Below, piece by piece: positions 24,919 to 33,610 of a stretch of 64,000 nt of DNA (positions are counted from its first letter, which is position 1; every line of letters begins with the position of its first letter). Under the pieces are notes generated by a model. The model had not been told where the DNA came from, did no database searches, and saw nothing but the letters and a program-made list of their open reading frames with translations. The position numbers and the translations under genes were made by a program. The stretch is from Chitinophaga rupis (GTDB taxonomy: Bacteria; Bacteroidota; Bacteroidia; Chitinophagales; Chitinophagaceae). The stretch covers positions 619,651-683,650 of the forward strand of contig NZ_FOBB01000004.1 in NCBI RefSeq assembly GCF_900109685.1, in the 5' to 3' direction.

Positions 24919-27771
24919 ATGATTAGAAGAACACTTGTCCCGTTTGTGTTATGCACGTTATGGTTTCAATGCTGTTTGGCCGGAAATGTAGAAAGGCTCA
25001 AAGACGGTTTATTAATTCACTTACAGCAACCTGCCAGGAACGGCGCACGCCAGGTGCAGCTGCAGGTAGTTTCTGACAAGATCATTCACGTATCTGCCGG
25101 CCCGGGTGAGGCCATTTCCACCTCTCCCAGCCTGATGGCGCTGGTTACCGGTTCTCCTTCCGTTAAATGGGATTCTGAAGAAAAAGAGGGTATCGTAACC
25201 CTGAAAACCAGCGCACTCACCGCCACGGTTTCGCTGCAAACGGGTGAGGTAAGTTTCCGGGACGCCAACGGGCAAATCATTTTGCAGGAAACAGCTGCCG
25301 GTGGTAAAACATTTACACCTGTGAATATTGATGGGAAAACGCTGTATCGCATTCAGCAGGTATTTGAATCCCCTGCAGATGAAGCATTCTACGGACTGGG
25401 CCAACACCAGACCGGTTTAATGAATTATAAGAACCAGGATGTAGACCTGACGCAGTATAATTCCATTGCCGCCGTGCCCTTCCTGCTATCCAGCCGCCAC
25501 TATGGCATTTTATGGGATAATTATTCTATTACCCGTTTTGGCGATGACCGTCCCTATGCGCAGCTGGGTGAATTTACCCTATACAATAAAGATCATAAGG
25601 CCGGCGGTTTAACCGCGACCTATGCCCCCCGCCGCAAACCGGATAGCGTGTACCTGCGCCGGGATGAAAACAAGATCGATTACACTTTTTTGCCGGACCT
25701 CCATAATATACCCGCAGCATTTCCCATGGATAAGGGAATGGTTACGTGGGAAGGTTTTATATCACCTGCTGAAAATGGGCTGCACAAATTTTTCATGACC
25801 GCCTCCGGTTATATTAAGGTGTGGGTAGATGGCGCTTTGGTGCTGGATAAATGGCGTGAAGGCTGGAACCCCGGCCCCACGGTATTTCAGCACACCTTAC
25901 ATAAAGGACAGCAGCATGCGCTGAAAGTGCAGTGGATCCCCGAATCGTCACAGGCCTTTGTATCGCTGAAATGGCTAAGCCCTACACCAGCTGCTTTACA
26001 AAACAAGTGGGTGCTGACCTCTGAAGCAGGTGAAAAGCTGGATTACTATTTCGTTTACGGAAGCAGTGCGGATGAAGTGATCAGTGGTTACCGGACCATT
26101 ACCGGCCGCGCAACCCTGCTGCCACGCTGGGCAATGGGCTTCTGGCAAAGCCGGGAGCGTTACAAAACGCAGGCGGAAATAGAGCAAACCGTGAGTGAGT
26201 TCCGTAAAAGAAAGATCCCGCTGGATAACATTGTGCTGGACTGGTCATACTGGAAACAGGATGCCTGGGGCAGCCAGGAGTTTGATGCAGCGCGCTTCCC
26301 CGACCCAGCAGGCATGATCAACCGCCTGCACAATCAATACCATACCCATTTCATGATCTCTGTATGGCCCAAGTTCTACGAGGGCATCAGCAACTATAAA
26401 AGCTTTGATGAAAAGGGATGGCTGTACAAACAGAATATTAAAGACCGGCAGCGCGACTGGATAGGCAAAGGGTATGTATCCACTTTTTACGATGCCTATA
26501 ATGCAGATGCCCGTAAGCTGTTCTGGAGCCTGATCAATAAAAACCTGTTTAGCAAAGGGGTAGATGCCTGGTGGCTGGATGCTACGGAGCCGGATGTATT
26601 ATCCAATGCTTCTATCACACACCGCAAGGCATTGATGAACCCTACTGCTTTAGGCCCTGCAGACCAATATTTCAACGGGTATGCACTGGCGAATGCAGGC
26701 GGCATTTACGAAGGCCAGCGGAAAACCAAACCGGATCAGCGCGTATTTATCCTTACCCGCTCTGCCTATGCCGGTATACAACGTTATGCCGCAGCCACCT
26801 GGAGCGGCGACATTGCTGCCAGGTTCGATGAGCTGGCCAGGCAGATACCCGCCGGTATTAATTTTTCCCTTTCCGGTTTGCCTTACTGGACTACAGATAT
26901 AGGCGGCTTTTATGTAGAGGATAAATATGACAGTCCTGCACCTAAAGGAGCTGCCCTGCAGGAGTGGCGTGAGCTGAACACCCGCTGGTTCCAGTATGGC
27001 GCTTTTTGCCCGCTGTTCCGCAGCCATGGCCAGTTCCCCTACCGGGAAATGTTTAACATAGCGCCGGACAACAGCCCGGAATACCAATCCATGCTGTATT
27101 ACGACCAGCTGCGTTACCGGTTGATGCCTTACATATATTCACTGGCAGGCGCTACTTACCATCATGACTATACGATTATGCGCGGACTGGTGATGGATTT
27201 TGGCGCAGATACCGCCGTACAGAATATTAAAGACCAGTTTATGTTTGGGCCTTCCCTGCTGGTAAACCCGGTATACACCTACCAGGCGCGCGACCGCCGT
27301 TTGTACCTGCCTGCCAATACCGGCTGGTATGACCTGTACACCGGTAAGTACACGGCCGGCGGCGCTTATATTACTGCCAATGCGCCAGTGAACCGTATGC
27401 CGCTGTATGTAAAAGCAGGCAGCATACTGCCCTTTGGCCCTGCTTTGCAATATACCGGCGAACGCCCGGCAGATACCATTACATTATATGTATACACAGG
27501 AAAAGATGCGCAGTTTGATCTTTATGAAGATGAAGGCCTGAACTATAACTATGAGCAGGGACAGTTCAGCAACATACCGCTTAGCTATAATGAAGCAACG
27601 CAAAAGCTTACCATTGGCAAACGGGAAGGCAGCTTCCCAGGAATGCTGCAGCAAAGAACTTTCCGCGTGATAAAGGTAAGCCCTGAAAAGGCTGCAGCGC
27701 TTGATTTCAACCAGACTACCAGAGACGTAGTAGTATATAACGGTCAGGAACAAACGGTGCTGCTGCAATAG
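24919..27771 (+). CDS. GH31 alpha-glycosidase with inserted PA14 domain (alpha-xylosidase-like)
   Basis: A 950-aa exported enzyme (signal peptide ending near CCLAGN). An N-terminal galactose-mutarotase-like sandwich is interrupted at about residues 240-355 by a PA14 module (WEGFISPAENGLHKFFMTAS). The GH31 barrel follows, with the nucleophile Asp554 in WWLDATEPD and the acid/base candidate Asp631 in ATWSGDI. Characterised GH31 enzymes with this PA14 insertion include alpha-xylosidases acting on xyloglucan oligosaccharides, so alpha-xylosidase is the best guess. No xyloglucanase is in the window, which leaves the substrate open. It heads the rightward run with SusC, SusD and the surface lipoprotein. 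Confidence 0.93.
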   Translation: MIRRTLVPFVLCTLWFQCCLAGNVERLKDGLLIHLQQPARNGARQVQLQVVSDKIIHVSAGPGEAISTSPSLMALVTGSPSVKWDSEEKEGIVTLKTSALTATVSLQTGEVSFRDANGQIILQETAAGGKTFTPVNIDGKTLYRIQQVFESPADEAFYGLGQHQTGLMNYKNQDVDLTQYNSIAAVPFLLSSRHYGILWDNYSITRFGDDRPYAQLGEFTLYNKDHKAGGLTATYAPRRKPDSVYLRRDENKIDYTFLPDLHNIPAAFPMDKGMVTWEGFISPAENGLHKFFMTASGYIKVWVDGALVLDKWREGWNPGPTVFQHTLHKGQQHALKVQWIPESSQAFVSLKWLSPTPAALQNKWVLTSEAGEKLDYYFVYGSSADEVISGYRTITGRATLLPRWAMGFWQSRERYKTQAEIEQTVSEFRKRKIPLDNIVLDWSYWKQDAWGSQEFDAARFPDPAGMINRLHNQYHTHFMISVWPKFYEGISNYKSFDEKGWLYKQNIKDRQRDWIGKGYVSTFYDAYNADARKLFWSLINKNLFSKGVDAWWLDATEPDVLSNASITHRKALMNPTALGPADQYFNGYALANAGGIYEGQRKTKPDQRVFILTRSAYAGIQRYAAATWSGDIAARFDELARQIPAGINFSLSGLPYWTTDIGGFYVEDKYDSPAPKGAALQEWRELNTRWFQYGAFCPLFRSHGQFPYREMFNIAPDNSPEYQSMLYYDQLRYRLMPYIYSLAGATYHHDYTIMRGLVMDFGADTAVQNIKDQFMFGPSLLVNPVYTYQARDRRLYLPANTGWYDLYTGKYTAGGAYITANAPVNRMPLYVKAGSILPFGPALQYTGERPADTITLYVYTGKDAQFDLYEDEGLNYNYEQGQFSNIPLSYNEATQKLTIGKREGSFPGMLQQRTFRVIKVSPEKAAALDFNQTTRDVVVYNGQEQTVLLQ

Positions 27772-27960
27772 CAGCGGCGCCGTTATTTTACTCGTAAACT
27801 AAAACCACGAAAAATGAAAACACATTACCTGCCTACCTGTGCCACCTGATGAGGGGACATTATAACAATATCAATCAGCTTGAACCATCCAATAAGTTTC
27901 ACCATGCGATCTGATAAAATGAGATCCAGGGTGGCCTTTAAAAATTCAAAAGCGTTTCAC

Positions 27961-30900
27961 ATGAAAAATGCGTACAAAACATGCTCTACCCGCGGGCTTT
28001 ACAGCCTCCTGCTCCTGGTCCTGGTACTGGCCGGGCACAGTGCTGCCGCCCAGGTGAACAAACACCCGCTGTCCGGGAAAATAACGGCAGCAAAGGATAA
28101 CAGCCCGTTGCCCGGCGCCAGCGTAGTTGTAAAAGGTACTACAACAGGTACCATTACCAGCGCCACCGGCGACTTCACCCTGCAGGTAAGCGATGCCGAT
28201 TCACTGGAAGTTTCACTAATAGGCTTTAACAGACAAACCATAGCGGTAAAAGGCCGTACCAGCATTACCATTGCCCTGGAAGACGGCACTACCGGCCTGG
28301 ATGAAATAGTAGTGGTAGGTTACGGAACAGAAAAGAAAAGACTTAACACCGGCGCTATTGGCCGTGTGAACGGGGCTGCGCTGGAGGAAACCCATACCCT
28401 GCGGGTAGACCAGGCATTACAGGGCCAGACTCCCGGTATACAGGTAACCTCCAATTCCGCGCAACCCGGCGAACCCATGAAAGTTCGTATACGCGGTACC
28501 GGTACTATAGGTAATTCCGACCCGCTATACATTGTAGATGGTATGCCTGTTTCAGATATCAGCTACCTGAACTCCGGCGACGTAGCCTCTATGGATGTGC
28601 TGAAAGACGCTGCATCTGCCGCCATTTACGGCGCCAGGGCTGCAAACGGTGTAGTGATCGTTACTACTAAAAAAGGCCGCAAAGGCAACATGCAGGTATC
28701 ATATGATGGTTTTTATGGCCAGCAGAACCCGGCCCGTAAATTACCGCTGCTGGATGCGCATGAATATGGCATTATTATGAATGAAGCAGCCATTAATTCC
28801 AACCGCGCTCCTTACTTCTCCGTAGAACAGATTAACCAGCTGGGCAAAGGCACCGACTGGCAGGAAGCAATATTCAACAAACACGCACCTACGCAAAGCC
28901 ATACAATAAATTTATCCGGTGGTTCTGAAAGATCAGTGTATTCCTCTTCATTATCCTACATGAAGCAGGAGGGCACCATTGGTTTTAAGGGACAGTCGCA
29001 GTATGAACGCCTGGCTTTCCGCTTAAGCTCTGAACATTACATGTATAAGGATGTGGTGAAGTTTGGCGAGAACTTTACCTATACCCTTTCCAATAAAAAA
29101 GGTGTGGGCGTAGGTAACATTTATAATAACACCGTTCGCCCTATTGTGAATGTAAGCCCGCTGTTCCCGGTGTATGATTCTACCGGTAATTATGCCAAAT
29201 CCAATTTTAATGCGGATGAAGCCAACCCGGTAGCCATCATGGATTACCAGAACCAGAACAGAAGCAAAACCGATCGGGTAGTAGGTAACGCTTACCTGGA
29301 AATAATGCCCATTAAGGGTTTGAAGCTGCGCAGCGATTTTGGCCTGGACCTGAGCTACCTGAATGAGAACCGTTTTACCCCGGTATATAACCTGGCTACC
29401 AATATAGTGAACCTGCACTCCCGCGCTTACCAGGGCATTACCCAAACCCGCACCTGGAACTGGGATAACACCATTTCTTACCAGCGCGATTTTGGTAAAC
29501 ACAGCGCTACGGTGCTGGTAGGTACCACCGCCAATGAAACCAATGTGTTTTTTGTAAATGGTTATAAGGAAGATGTGACCATTGCAGACCTGGATCACAG
29601 CATTATCAACAACGGCACGAATGAAGACACCAAGCAGATCTATGGCAGCCGTAGTGAAGATGCGCTGCTCTCTTACTTTGGGCGTATCAACTATAACTAC
29701 GACGAAAAATATCTGTTCACGGCTATCTTCCGCAGGGATGGTTCTACCCGCTTTGGCGCTAACAACCGATTTGGCACCTTCCCCGCTTTCTCTGCCGGAT
29801 GGGTGGCCAGCAATGAAGAATTTATGAAAACCAACTGGCTTGACTTTTTGAAGGTTCGCGCCAGCTGGGGCCGTAACGGTAACCTGCCAGCAGTATATGC
29901 CTATGACAATATTGCTACTACCAGCTACCTGTATATGGCCACCATTAGTTCTGCCAACCAGGATTATTACTTTGGCAACGGTGAAGTGAAATTCACAGGC
30001 TCCTCTCCGGACCGCGTACCCAACCCGGATCTGAAATGGGAAACTTCCGAACAGCTGGATCTCGGTTTTGATGCCCAGCTGTTAAAAGACTTCAACGTAA
30101 GCTTTGACTGGTACCGTAAAACTACCCGCGACTGGATCATTACCGTGCCGGTGCCTGCCCTTGCGGGGACCAAGCCCCCCACCGTAAATGGCGGCAGCGT
30201 AAAGAACCAGGGGGTGGAAATAGCGCTGGGTTACACTCACCGGTTCGGAGAGCTTTCCTTTGGTATTAACGGCAACGTAACACTGAATAAGAATGATGTA
30301 ATAGATATTCCCAATGCGGAAAAAGTGATCGTAGGTGATGCCAATGTACCCTTTGTAGGCATTGATGAAATATTCCGCACGCAACAGGGCCACCCGGTAG
30401 GCTATTTCTACGGTTTAAGAACAGATGGTATTTTCCAGAACGAAGCTGAAGTACAAAGCTATACCGGTAAGAACGGCCTGATACAACCCAACGCCAAACC
30501 AGGCGATGTACGTTTTAAAGATCTGAACGGGGATGGTGTGATCGACAGCCGCGACAAAACAGAGATTGGCAATCCCAACCCAGACGTGACATACGGCATT
30601 AACCTGAACCTGGGCTATAAAGGTTTTGATCTCTCCGTATTCCTGTATGGTGTTTCCGGTAACCAGGTGTTTAATGGTGTCCGCGATTACGCTGCCCCTT
30701 TAAGCAACTACACTACAGAAATACTGGGCCGCTGGCATGGGGAAGGTACTTCTAACCACTTACCGCGTATGACCATGGGAGATGATGCCAACCAGAACTG
30801 GACACGTTCCTCTGACCTGTTTGTGAAAGACGCCTCTTTCCTGCGGGTAAGAAGCATTAACCTGGGATACGATTTCAAAAAGGGATTGTTTCCCCGTTTG

Positions 30901-31074
30901 CCCTTGCAACAGTTACGGTTATACGTATCCGGCAGCAACCTGTTCACCTTTACCAAATATAAGGGCATGGACCCGGAAGTTGGCTATGGGCCTTATCCCT
31001 GGGCATCCGGTATAGATGTGGGCACTTACCCGCAGCCTAAAACAGTAATTGTGGGCGTAAACGCACGGTTCTGA
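27961..31074 (+). CDS. SusC-family TonB-dependent outer-membrane transporter, first locus
   Basis: A 1037-aa outer-membrane importer of oligosaccharides. The signal peptide (LYSLLLLVLVLAGHSAAAQ) is followed by a carboxypeptidase-regulatory-like domain (SGKITAAKDNSPLPGASVVV), the TonB-box-like DEIVVVGYGTEKK, a plug (RVDQALQGQTPGIQVTS, PLYIVDGMPV) and a beta-barrel ending in aromatic F (VNARF). ATG codons at 27880 to 27922 would add 13 to 27 residues; the one at 27961 gives a normal signal peptide. It is followed 26 bp later by susD. It probably imports the product of the surface step in complex with SusD. Confidence 0.95.
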   Translation: MKNAYKTCSTRGLYSLLLLVLVLAGHSAAAQVNKHPLSGKITAAKDNSPLPGASVVVKGTTTGTITSATGDFTLQVSDADSLEVSLIGFNRQTIAVKGRTSITIALEDGTTGLDEIVVVGYGTEKKRLNTGAIGRVNGAALEETHTLRVDQALQGQTPGIQVTSNSAQPGEPMKVRIRGTGTIGNSDPLYIVDGMPVSDISYLNSGDVASMDVLKDAASAAIYGARAANGVVIVTTKKGRKGNMQVSYDGFYGQQNPARKLPLLDAHEYGIIMNEAAINSNRAPYFSVEQINQLGKGTDWQEAIFNKHAPTQSHTINLSGGSERSVYSSSLSYMKQEGTIGFKGQSQYERLAFRLSSEHYMYKDVVKFGENFTYTLSNKKGVGVGNIYNNTVRPIVNVSPLFPVYDSTGNYAKSNFNADEANPVAIMDYQNQNRSKTDRVVGNAYLEIMPIKGLKLRSDFGLDLSYLNENRFTPVYNLATNIVNLHSRAYQGITQTRTWNWDNTISYQRDFGKHSATVLVGTTANETNVFFVNGYKEDVTIADLDHSIINNGTNEDTKQIYGSRSEDALLSYFGRINYNYDEKYLFTAIFRRDGSTRFGANNRFGTFPAFSAGWVASNEEFMKTNWLDFLKVRASWGRNGNLPAVYAYDNIATTSYLYMATISSANQDYYFGNGEVKFTGSSPDRVPNPDLKWETSEQLDLGFDAQLLKDFNVSFDWYRKTTRDWIITVPVPALAGTKPPTVNGGSVKNQGVEIALGYTHRFGELSFGINGNVTLNKNDVIDIPNAEKVIVGDANVPFVGIDEIFRTQQGHPVGYFYGLRTDGIFQNEAEVQSYTGKNGLIQPNAKPGDVRFKDLNGDGVIDSRDKTEIGNPNPDVTYGINLNLGYKGFDLSVFLYGVSGNQVFNGVRDYAAPLSNYTTEILGRWHGEGTSNHLPRMTMGDDANQNWTRSSDLFVKDASFLRVRSINLGYDFKKGLFPRLPLQQLRLYVSGSNLFTFTKYKGMDPEVGYGPYPWASGIDVGTYPQPKTVIVGVNARF

Positions 31075-31100
31075 TCTGTAAACCAAGAAAACTCATTAGG

Positions 31101-32660
31101 ATGAAAAAGATCTTTGTAGCAGCTATTATACTTACCACCGCAATCTCCTGCAGTAAGAGTTTCCTGGAAAGGGAACCCATAGACCGGAAGGTGGAAGAAA
31201 CATTTTATAAAACACCACAGGATGCCCTGGAAGCCCTGGTAGCCGCCTATGACGAGCTGCAGTACGGCGATTATGACAACATACAGCTGGTAACTGAAAT
31301 TGCCAGCGATGATTGTTTTGGCGGCGGAGGTGAATCGGATATTCCATGGAAAAGGTGGGACCGTTTTGAAAACGATAACAATACTAACCTGAATAACTGG
31401 ACCAAGTATTACACCGGTATTTACCGCGCCAACATAGTATTGAGCAAAATGGATGGTGTGAACTGGGGCAGCGATACTACGCTTAAAACCCGTTACCTGG
31501 CGGAAGCGCACTTCCTGCGCGCTTACTATTATTTTGACCTGGTGCGCATGTTCGGGAATGTGCCGCTGGTAACCACTCCTCTCTCACCCGGGCAGTATAA
31601 TGTGCCGCAGGCCACCCCGGAAGCAGTGTACCAGCTGATTGCCAGCGACCTGAAATTTGCAGCTGCCAACCTGCCTGCCATCGCCTACTCCGGCATTCCG
31701 GCAGCAGAATACGGCCGCGTTACCAAATGGGCGGCAGAAGCGCTGCTGGGCCGTGTGTTCCTGTACTATACCGGTTATTACGGACAAAATGATATAGCCG
31801 GTACCGTTACCAAACAGGAAGCGCGTACTTATATAGATGACGTAGTGAATGCCAGCGGTTATACGCTGATAGATTCTTTCCCCCGCCTGTGGCAGTCGGC
31901 CCTTTCCCGTTTTGCCGGTGAGGATAATGCAGAAACAGTATTTGCCATTAAGTTCACCTACAAAGGCCTGGGCGACTGGAATAAACATGATGGTAACCGT
32001 ATGCAGGTAATGATAGGTTTCCGGAATGATGCAGTGCCGCCTTATTATAAAGGCTGGGGCGCAGGACCAGTGAACCCCAAGCTATGGGAAGCCTATGAAA
32101 CGGGCGATACACGCCGTGCCGCCTCCATTATTTCCGTAGAAGCAGAGGGGCTGAGCTACCCGGCCATTTACCCACAGAAAACAGGTTTTATGTGGAAGAA
32201 ATACATGCCCATGATGGCCTTAAAAGCAGAAGATTATAACGGCGATTTCCAGATAGATAACTTCTACGATTATGTAGCCATCCGTTTTGCAGATGTGCTG
32301 CTGATGGGCGCAGAGCTGAACCTGGATGGTGACCTGGGCAAGGCGCAGCAATATTATAACCGTGTGCGCGACCGCGCTTTCCTGGACCAGAACCATCGCA
32401 GAACCTTAACGCCCGGCGCTGCCGGCAAAAAGCTGATCATGGATGAACGCCGTTTTGAGCTGGCGCTGGAAGGCCAACGCTACTGGGACCTGCTTCGCCA
32501 GGGAGTACCCGTTGCCAAACAGGCTATTGACAATAGCAGCAGCGATGCACAGTTTAACGTAAGCTTCCGCCCGGAAACAAAAGGACTTTTCCAGATACCG
32601 CAGCAGGAGCTGAACCTTTCCAGCGGCAGCCTGAAACAGAACGCAGGATGGAATCAATAA
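31101..32660 (+). CDS. SusD-family glycan-binding outer-membrane lipoprotein, first locus
   Basis: A 519-aa lipoprotein (MKKIFVAAIILTTAISC, lipidated Cys17) that caps the SusC barrel and binds the incoming glycan. Typical SusD/RagB features are TPR-like helices (AEAHFLRAYYYFDLVRMFGNVPL) and the C-terminal block LIMDERRFELALEGQRYWDLLRQG. Length is usual. Its stop codon overlaps the next start as TAATG, indicating tight coupling. An unpaired helix-rich insert is not seen. Confidence 0.95.
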   Translation: MKKIFVAAIILTTAISCSKSFLEREPIDRKVEETFYKTPQDALEALVAAYDELQYGDYDNIQLVTEIASDDCFGGGGESDIPWKRWDRFENDNNTNLNNWTKYYTGIYRANIVLSKMDGVNWGSDTTLKTRYLAEAHFLRAYYYFDLVRMFGNVPLVTTPLSPGQYNVPQATPEAVYQLIASDLKFAAANLPAIAYSGIPAAEYGRVTKWAAEALLGRVFLYYTGYYGQNDIAGTVTKQEARTYIDDVVNASGYTLIDSFPRLWQSALSRFAGEDNAETVFAIKFTYKGLGDWNKHDGNRMQVMIGFRNDAVPPYYKGWGAGPVNPKLWEAYETGDTRRAASIISVEAEGLSYPAIYPQKTGFMWKKYMPMMALKAEDYNGDFQIDNFYDYVAIRFADVLLMGAELNLDGDLGKAQQYYNRVRDRAFLDQNHRRTLTPGAAGKKLIMDERRFELALEGQRYWDLLRQGVPVAKQAIDNSSSDAQFNVSFRPETKGLFQIPQQELNLSSGSLKQNAGWNQ

Positions 32661-33451
32661 TGATCAACCAAAACAAACAGTATATGCAAAAACATATTCA
32701 TCATATTATCACTTACTGCCTGCTGCTTTGCACGCTGGCAGCCTGCGATCCGCGGGAAGACCGGGATATGCTGCCCGCGCCTTTGCAAAGCAAGGACCTG
32801 CAATTTTCAGTAACCCAGCAACAGGGGCATGATAACATAGTGTACCTGGAAAATAAAACACAGGGCATTATTCCCTTCTGGAATTATGGCACCGGCATAT
32901 CCAACAAAGCAAAGGATACCATTAACATACCTTTTGCCGGTACGTATTATATTAAGTTCGTGGCTTATAGCGGTGGCGGCCCGGTAGAAGATTCTGCCAA
33001 GATAACGGTAACAGAGAACGATCCCAATTATTTCAGCAGCCCGATGTGGAACCTGCTGACCAACGGTGAAGCAGGTAAAACCTGGGTATGGGCCATGGAC
33101 ACACCGGGCGGTGCGCCTTACGGAAATGGCTCCGGTGGCGCTACTGCGCCGGAATGGTGGAAACCCACACCGGCAGATGTTATTTCCTGGGGTGTAGATA
33201 AAGATGAAATGACCTTTGACCTGAAAGGTGCTGCCAACTATACCAAGGTAACACCCAAAGGCACAGAGAAAAGTTTATTTGTGCTGGACACGCTGAATAA
33301 AACCCTCAAGATCCTGGGTTCTGATATCAGCTACGGGGCCAAGATCACGTATGTGGTGGTAACGCTGAATGCCAATGAGCTAACGCTGGCGCAGCAGGGC
33401 GATGGATGGCGCAACATCTGGATGTTCAAACGCAAAGGATTTAAATATTAA
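32660..33451 (+). CDS. Surface lipoprotein, SusE/SusF-like glycan-binding protein
   Basis: A 263-aa lipoprotein; the lipobox LAAC lies after a hydrophobic run, with an alternative start at 32684 that gives a shorter n-region. Residues about 50-115 look like a PKD/Ig-like sandwich (FSVTQQQGHDNIVYLENK, GTYYIKFVAYS). The C-terminal half is Trp-rich (MDTPGG..., PEWWKPTPADVISWG), which suits carbohydrate binding. Position after SusD with a 1-bp overlap marks it as the third surface component of the locus. A strong terminator follows. The family name is inferred from location and layout. Confidence 0.82.
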   Translation: MINQNKQYMQKHIHHIITYCLLLCTLAACDPREDRDMLPAPLQSKDLQFSVTQQQGHDNIVYLENKTQGIIPFWNYGTGISNKAKDTINIPFAGTYYIKFVAYSGGGPVEDSAKITVTENDPNYFSSPMWNLLTNGEAGKTWVWAMDTPGGAPYGNGSGGATAPEWWKPTPADVISWGVDKDEMTFDLKGAANYTKVTPKGTEKSLFVLDTLNKTLKILGSDISYGAKITYVVVTLNANELTLAQQGDGWRNIWMFKRKGFKY

Positions 33452-33549
33452 AGAAGCTAGTGCACTAGGTTTTAGTTTAAATAATGAATAATGCTATACC
33501 GGGGTTATCCAGCCCTGGTGACATTTAACACGTTACGAACAGATAGGAC

Positions 33550-33596
33550 ATCAAAGGCCCCGACGGAACAACATACATTCCGTCGGGGCCTTTGAT
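33550..33596. terminator. Strong bidirectional terminator ending the first locus
   Basis: A perfect 19-bp stem (33550-33568 with 33578-33596), containing AAAGGCCCCGACGG and its complement, encloses a 9-nt loop. It separates the rightward SusE-like gene from the leftward permease gene (stop at 33611). Confidence 0.88.
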
Positions 33597-33610
33597 ATTT
33601 GATGCTACTA

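Noticed and set aside
27787..27798. Palindrome TTTACTCGTAAA after the first GH31 stop as an operator
   Set aside because: It stands alone, 5-2-5 in size, inside a probable operon, and has no second copy near other promoters.
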